Origin: Burkholderia sp.
GTDB taxonomy: Bacteria; Pseudomonadota; Gammaproteobacteria; Burkholderiales; Burkholderiaceae
Length of the DNA: 64,000 nucleotides
Assembly: GCA_030151225.1 (NCBI GenBank)
Contig: JASLEG010000139.1
Span: forward strand, 1-64,000
Direction: 5' to 3'
Part shown: piece by piece, positions 60,527 through 64,000 of the stretch
Position numbering within the stretch: the stretch's first letter is position 1
How the letters are laid out: every line of letters begins with the position of its first letter
Notes under the pieces: model-generated
Seen by the model: the letters and a program-made list of their open reading frames with translations, nothing else
Told to the model about the DNA's origin: nothing
Database searches by the model: none
Program-made: the position numbers and the translations under genes

Positions 60527-61442
60527 GATCGCTCGCCTCCTCGCGGGCCACGGCGCGTGCGCCGGCCAGTACCGCGTGCGCGCGTCGTGCCTGGGCGCGC
60601 AGCGTCGGCCAGTCGGGCAGGCGGCCGTCCCATTCGACCAGCGTCGGGATCGGCCCGGTCAGCTCGATCACGTGGCCATACAGCTGCCAGACGGCATCGG
60701 ATACCGCGCAGTCGTGGCTGTCGATCAGGAGTGCGGAACGATCGTCCTCCTGCGCGCGGTGGCCGGCCAGATGGATCTGGCCGACCCGATCGAGCGGGAA
60801 CGCGGCCAGATACGCGGCCGCCGATTCGCCGAGGTTGCGGCTCGACACGAACACGTTGTTGACGTCGAGCAGCAGGCCGCAGCCGGTGCGCCGCGACACG
60901 GCGGCCAGGAATTCGGTTTCGGTCATCGTCGAGTCGACGAAGGCCAGATAGGTGGACGGGTTCTCGAGCAGGAGCGGGCGGCCGATCGCGTTCTGCACCT
61001 GGTCGATGTGCTCGCACACGCGTTCGAGCGTGGTGGGCGTGTAGGGCAGCGGCAGCAGGTCGTTGTAGAACGCGCTGCCGTGCGAGGACCACGCGAGATG
61101 CTCGGACACGAGCATCGGCTGGTAGCGCGCGACCAGCTCGCGAAAGCGCGAGAGATGCGCGGCATCGAGCGGCCCGGGGCCGCCGATCGACATGCCCACA
61201 CCGTGGATCGACAGCGGGTGCGCCTCGCGCACGGCCGTGAGCCAGCGATGCGGCGGTCCGCCCGCGCCCATGTAGTTCTCGGCGTGGATTTCGAAGAAGC
61301 CGTCGTGCGAGGCGTCGCCAAGAATCTCGCCGACATGCTCGCTCTTCAGGCTGGTGCCGGCCAGGATCCGGCCCGGCCCGGCTGCGTGCCGGAGACGTTC
61401 ATGCGCGGGGCCGTGGCCTGCCGGGCTGAGGGGGTGCGTCAT
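60516..61442 (-). CDS. bufB: BufB-like MNIO enzyme (DUF692)
   Basis: 308 residues, a TIM-barrel multinuclear non-haem iron oxidase. Metal-site segments: FFEIHAENYM, LSIHGVGMSIGG, LVSEHLAWSS, LLLENPSTYL, LLLDVNNVFVSS, GQIHLAGH and LIDSHDCAV. The family oxidises cysteines of the bufferin precursor (to thiooxazoles) using iron and oxygen. The first 25 residues are poorly conserved in look and a later start is possible. Confidence 0.93.
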   Translation of the reverse strand: MTHPLSPAGHGPAHERLRHAAGPGRILAGTSLKSEHVGEILGDASHDGFFEIHAENYMGAGGPPHRWLTAVREAHPLSIHGVGMSIGGPGPLDAAHLSRFRELVARYQPMLVSEHLAWSSHGSAFYNDLLPLPYTPTTLERVCEHIDQVQNAIGRPLLLENPSTYLAFVDSTMTETEFLAAVSRRTGCGLLLDVNNVFVSSRNLGESAAAYLAAFPLDRVGQIHLAGHRAQEDDRSALLIDSHDCAVSDAVWQLYGHVIELTGPIPTLVEWDGRLPDWPTLRAQARRAHAVLAGARAVAREEASDHAY

Positions 61443-61470
61443 GGTCGCCTCCGTGCTCGCGGGCCTGCGT

Positions 61471-61782
61471 TCAGGACTTGATCGGCGTGAGCGAACCGTG
61501 GCCGCCGTTCGGCGTGACGATGTTCGCGCAGGTGCCGCCCTGCACGAACTTCCACGAGTTGCCCTGGAAGTCGACGCTCGAGGTGCCCTGGCAGGTGGTG
61601 CCGGGGCCGGCGGCGCAGTCGTTCTGGCCTTTCAGCGCGACGCCGTAGCACATTTCCTTGTGCGCGCCCTTGGCTGCGGCTTCCTCTGCCTTGGTGAGCG
61701 GCGCGGCGTGCGCGACCGAAGCGAGCAGGCTCGCGACTGCACCGACGATGAGAGCCGAATTGACCGATTTGATTGCCGACAT
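61471..61782 (-). CDS. bufA: BufA-like bufferin precursor (DUF2282)
   Basis: 103 residues. A signal peptide (cleavage after AHA, residue 26) and four cysteines, Cys45, Cys56, Cys64 and Cys85, in the DUF2282 pattern (EMCYGVALKGQNDC, GTTCQG, GGTCANI). Bufferins are large exported RiPPs that bind copper after their cysteines are modified. ATG at 61782 has TGGAG six bases upstream; the longer frame to 61830 is rejected. First gene of the operon. Confidence 0.93.
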   Translation of the reverse strand: MSAIKSVNSALIVGAVASLLASVAHAAPLTKAEEAAAKGAHKEMCYGVALKGQNDCAAGPGTTCQGTSSVDFQGNSWKFVQGGTCANIVTPNGGHGSLTPIKS

Positions 61783-61835
61783 GGTGATTCTCCAGTGAGT
61801 GAATGAGGGGTACCCGTGGTGGGTACGCAAGTGAA

Positions 61836-61861
61836 TTCGCCGGCATGGAGAAACGGGTTAC
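61836..61861 (-). promoter_or_regulatory. ECF (SigF-type) promoter GTAACC-N16-CGAA upstream of bufA
   Basis: On the minus strand GTAACC (61856-61861), 16 bases, CGAA (61836-61839). This matches the promoter form known for Caulobacter SigF, whose regulon includes such genes. A dyad GTACCC-N5-GGGTAC (61810-61826) lies in the leader between promoter and start. Confidence 0.75.
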
Positions 61862-61901
61862 AGCGGGCGCGAAAATTTCTCGCGGAGACGCCGGAATGCA
61901 G

Positions 61902-61937
61902 CACGGCCGGTGGCGGATCGTTCCGCCACCGGCCGTG
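61902..61937. terminator. Strong hairpin between the TDT gene and the bufA promoter
   Basis: Perfect 16-base arms CACGGCCGGTGGCGGA / TCCGCCACCGGCCGTG around TCGT. No T run follows on either strand, so it may be a Rho-aided terminator or an insulating structure for the leftward TDT gene. Confidence 0.5.
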
Positions 61938-61967
61938 GCCGATGCGTGGTACTCCGAAGAGTGTGCG

Positions 61968-63107
61968 TCAGGATTTGTGCTGGGCGAGGCAGGGCGCCTT
62001 GAACAGGTTGCCGCGCAGCATGCCGCGCACGGTCTTGGCGAACACCAGCAGCCAGAGGCCACCGAGCAGGCAGGCGAATGCGTGGCCGAGCCATTCGAAG
62101 CCGGCGAAGCCGGTGCCGCGGGCCAGCGCGAAGGTGGCGAGCGTATAGACCCCGATCGGGAACGTGAAGCCCCACCAGCCGAGGTTGAAGGGCAGGCCTT
62201 CGCGGCGATAGCGCCAGGTGAACAGCAGCGCGCTGGCGAGCCACCAGAGGCCGGCGCCCCACAACAGCAGGCCGCCGAGCAGGCCGAAGTCGCGCGCGGC
62301 ATGCGCGGCCGATTCGAGCGCGGTGCCGACGAAGGCGGGCGCGGCGGCATTGCCGAGCGTCACGAGGCCGAGCGCACCGGTGCCGATCGGGCCGAGCGTG
62401 AGCCAGCTCGTCACGCCGAGCTCGCGATGCGGCAGCTTGTGGATCACCAGGCGGAACAGCACGATGGTCAGGATCGAGAATGCGAGCGGCACCGAGATCG
62501 CCCACAGCACGTAGCCCGCGCCGATCACGAGCCGGGCCGTCTCGAGCGGCAGGTGCGGCGCGAGCAGCGCGGCGCTGGTGGCCGCCACCTCGGGCGCCAC
62601 GATCGGCAGCAGCAGCGCGGCGGTCAGGCGCTCGAAGCTGTGTTCCTGCACGGTGAACACCAGATAGGGCACGCCCACCGCCACCAGCACCGACAGCGCC
62701 GCGTCGAGCGTCCACAGTCCGAGCGCCGCCGAGGCCGCGGCATTGCCGCCGTCGGCGCCGCCGAACAGCACGATGCCGTTGACGATCGGCGCGAGCCCCA
62801 TCGGCAGCGTGCCGAGGAACAGCGACTGCAGCGGGTGGTGCAGCATGGGCCGCAGCGTGTCGCCGAACAGCACGAAGCGGCCGGTGAACATCACGGCGAA
62901 CATGGCGTAGACGACGATGTCGAGGCGCCAGATCCAGGCTGCCGCCAGGGTCTTGAGCGGCGCGTCGATCGGCAGCGCGTTCAGCACCAGGAAGATCACG
63001 CCGGTGCCCATCGTGACGGCGAACCAGTTCGGCGTGAACTGACGGATGTTTTCGAGCCAGCGCGGCCGGCTGGCGACCGGGGAATCGATGGCGAGGCCGG
63101 GTTTCAT
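61968..63107 (-). CDS. TDT-family transporter (TehA/SLAC1-like)
   Basis: 379 residues, about ten membrane segments. Marks: FTPNWFAVTMGTGVIFLV, LTLGPIGTGALGL and GWWGFTFPIGVYTLATFALA (outline). Members export sulfite, C4-dicarboxylate or tellurite. ATG at 63107 with GGAG six bases upstream; the longer frame to 63152 is rejected. Divergent from a LysR gene that probably controls it. Confidence 0.92.
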   Translation of the reverse strand: MKPGLAIDSPVASRPRWLENIRQFTPNWFAVTMGTGVIFLVLNALPIDAPLKTLAAAWIWRLDIVVYAMFAVMFTGRFVLFGDTLRPMLHHPLQSLFLGTLPMGLAPIVNGIVLFGGADGGNAAASAALGLWTLDAALSVLVAVGVPYLVFTVQEHSFERLTAALLLPIVAPEVAATSAALLAPHLPLETARLVIGAGYVLWAISVPLAFSILTIVLFRLVIHKLPHRELGVTSWLTLGPIGTGALGLVTLGNAAAPAFVGTALESAAHAARDFGLLGGLLLWGAGLWWLASALLFTWRYRREGLPFNLGWWGFTFPIGVYTLATFALARGTGFAGFEWLGHAFACLLGGLWLLVFAKTVRGMLRGNLFKAPCLAQHKS

Positions 63108-63320
63108 GATGTGCTCCGCTGAGTTGGATTGATGTAGTGTAGGCAGTCGCAATCGATGCTAAAAATACATATTTAAGATGAGTGCGATGTGTTTTTGATA
63201 TGCTTTATGCGACGAGTCAGCACGCCGGCATGGCGATTCGGGCGTATTCTCCGCACTCGCCGCGGCCGCCCGGGCCCACGCGGCCGCGACGTGCCGCGGC
63301 AACGATCCGAGACCTCCCAC

Positions 63321-64000
63321 ATGAACTTCACCCATCTGCTCGCCTTTCACGAAGTGGCCCTGGCCGGCAGCGTCAGCGCCGGCGCGGAGCGCCTGCACGT
63401 GAGCCAGCCCGCCGTCACGCGCGAGATCCGCGAGCTCGAGGATCGGCTCGGCGTGGTGCTGTTCGACCGCCTGCCGCGCGGCGTGATGCTGACCGATGCC
63501 GGGCGGCTGCTGTTCGACTACGCGGCGAAGATCTTCGCGCTGGCCGGCGCGGCCGAGGGCGAGCTGCGCGAGCTGGCCGGGATCGGCAGCGGGCACCTGA
63601 AGATCGGCGCGAGCAACACGCTCGGCGTCTACCTGGTGCCTGACCTGATCGCGCGCTTCAATGCGCGCTATCCGCGCGTCACGATCGATCTGACCGTGAC
63701 CAATACCGAACGGGTCGAGGCCGGCCTGCGCGATCACGCGTTCGCGCTCGGCTTCGTGGAGGGGCCGTTCGACACCGCCGCGCTGCACGCGCGCCCGATC
63801 GGCTCCGACGAGGTGGGCGTGATCGCGTCGGTGCGCCATCCGCGCGCGAAGGCCCGGCTCGAGCCGGCCGAGCTCGTCGATCAGGCGGTGATCATGCGCG
63901 AGCCGGGTTCGGGCACGCGCGCGATCGTCGAGGAGGCCTATGCGCGGCTCGGGCTCGAGATCGCGCCGCTGATGTCGATCAGCGACACCGAGGCGATCAA
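63321..64000 (+). CDS. LysR-family regulator, CysB/CbbR-like branch (cut by right edge)
   Basis: First 226 residues. FHEVALAGSVSAGAERLHVS, QPAVTREIRELEDRLGVVLF (outline), then KIGASNTLGVYLVPDLIARFNARYP, typical of the CbbR/YwfK-like branch that often controls TDT sulfite exporters or anion metabolism. ATG-N9-CAT at 63156-63170 in the shared promoter region is a weak candidate site. The end of the gene is outside the window. Confidence 0.92.
   Translation, partial: MNFTHLLAFHEVALAGSVSAGAERLHVSQPAVTREIRELEDRLGVVLFDRLPRGVMLTDAGRLLFDYAAKIFALAGAAEGELRELAGIGSGHLKIGASNTLGVYLVPDLIARFNARYPRVTIDLTVTNTERVEAGLRDHAFALGFVEGPFDTAALHARPIGSDEVGVIASVRHPRAKARLEPAELVDQAVIMREPGSGTRAIVEEAYARLGLEIAPLMSISDTEAI

Noticed and set aside
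61902..61937. Classical intrinsic terminator
   Set aside because: The hairpin is perfect but has no T run on either strand, so it is listed only as a possible terminator or insulating structure.
1..64000. CRISPR arrays, tRNA genes or insertion sequences
   Set aside because: No regularly spaced repeats, cloverleaf-like segments or transposase motifs were seen on reading both strands; a dedicated search was not possible.

Overview
The window is strongly GC-rich DNA that reads as Burkholderia sensu stricto, most like the gladioli/glumae/plantarii plant-associated group and probably chromosome 2. The evidence is family content: a Burkholderia-type trimeric porin, a VgrG/Eag/RHS type VI secretion cassette, many LysR and GntR regulators, FAD-dependent GMC dehydrogenases with cytochrome c, and a bufferin (DUF2282/DUF692/DUF2063) operon. 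No tRNA, rRNA, insertion sequence or CRISPR array was seen. The species call is inference; no database search was possible.

Layout. 1-4.9 kb: leftward type VI secretion cassette (VgrG, Eag chaperone, prePAAR/PAAR-RHS effector running off the left edge). 5-9.4 kb: a quinone-reductase-like oxidoreductase with divergent LysR, then a GhrA-like dehydrogenase and a VOC protein with their own LysR. 9.5-21.5 kb: the most interesting region, an island of two convergent transcription units that carry the parts of one amino-acid-type ABC transporter, a porin and six catabolic enzymes, and that share near-identical promoters and a bidirectional terminator, with a GntR regulator at the right edge. 21.7-27.7 kb: BASS transporter, small membrane proteins, a DoxX gene fragment, a LysR/DUF2798 pair and a TetR/SDR pair with two matching operators. 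27.9-31.9 kb: monohaem cytochrome c, VOC protein, two-subunit FAD dehydrogenase, RHH and GNAT proteins. 31.9-37.2 kb: a patchy region with gene fragments, a LysR, a secreted phospholipase D-like protein, a 2OG-Fe(II) oxygenase-like protein and a cupin. 37.3-46 kb: three-subunit GMC dehydrogenase with trihaem cytochrome, two chemoreceptors and an acyltransferase. 46-53.9 kb: sugar-acid catabolism (GntR, three MFS transporters, two enolase-superfamily enzymes). 53.9-57.3 kb: TlpA-like redoxin, GNAT, GntR and a dicarboxylate-type symporter. 57.3-61.9 kb: two small unknown genes, then the leftward bufferin operon (BufA-BufB-BufC-DoxX-NrsF) behind an ECF-type promoter. 62-64 kb: a TDT-family transporter and a divergent LysR cut by the right edge.

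How the genes work together. The 9.5-21.5 kb island pairs uptake (binding protein, permease, ATPase, porin) with an M20 amidohydrolase, an epimerase-like enolase-superfamily enzyme, a creatinase-like metal-free M24 hydrolase, a class I aminotransferase, a CTP-synthase-type glutamine amidotransferase fused to an unrecognised domain, and a threonine-dehydratase-like PLP enzyme. The natural reading is import and stepwise breakdown of a nitrogen-rich amino acid derivative; the substrate is unknown and the gene set does not match the ectoine, creatine or hydantoin pathways that I know. The bufferin operon is a copper-stress RiPP system; it has a textbook SigF-like promoter and the NrsF anti-sigma gene, but no sigma factor gene beside it. 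Several truncated genes (DoxX, SymE-like, ABM monooxygenase) show that 24-34.5 kb has been rearranged.
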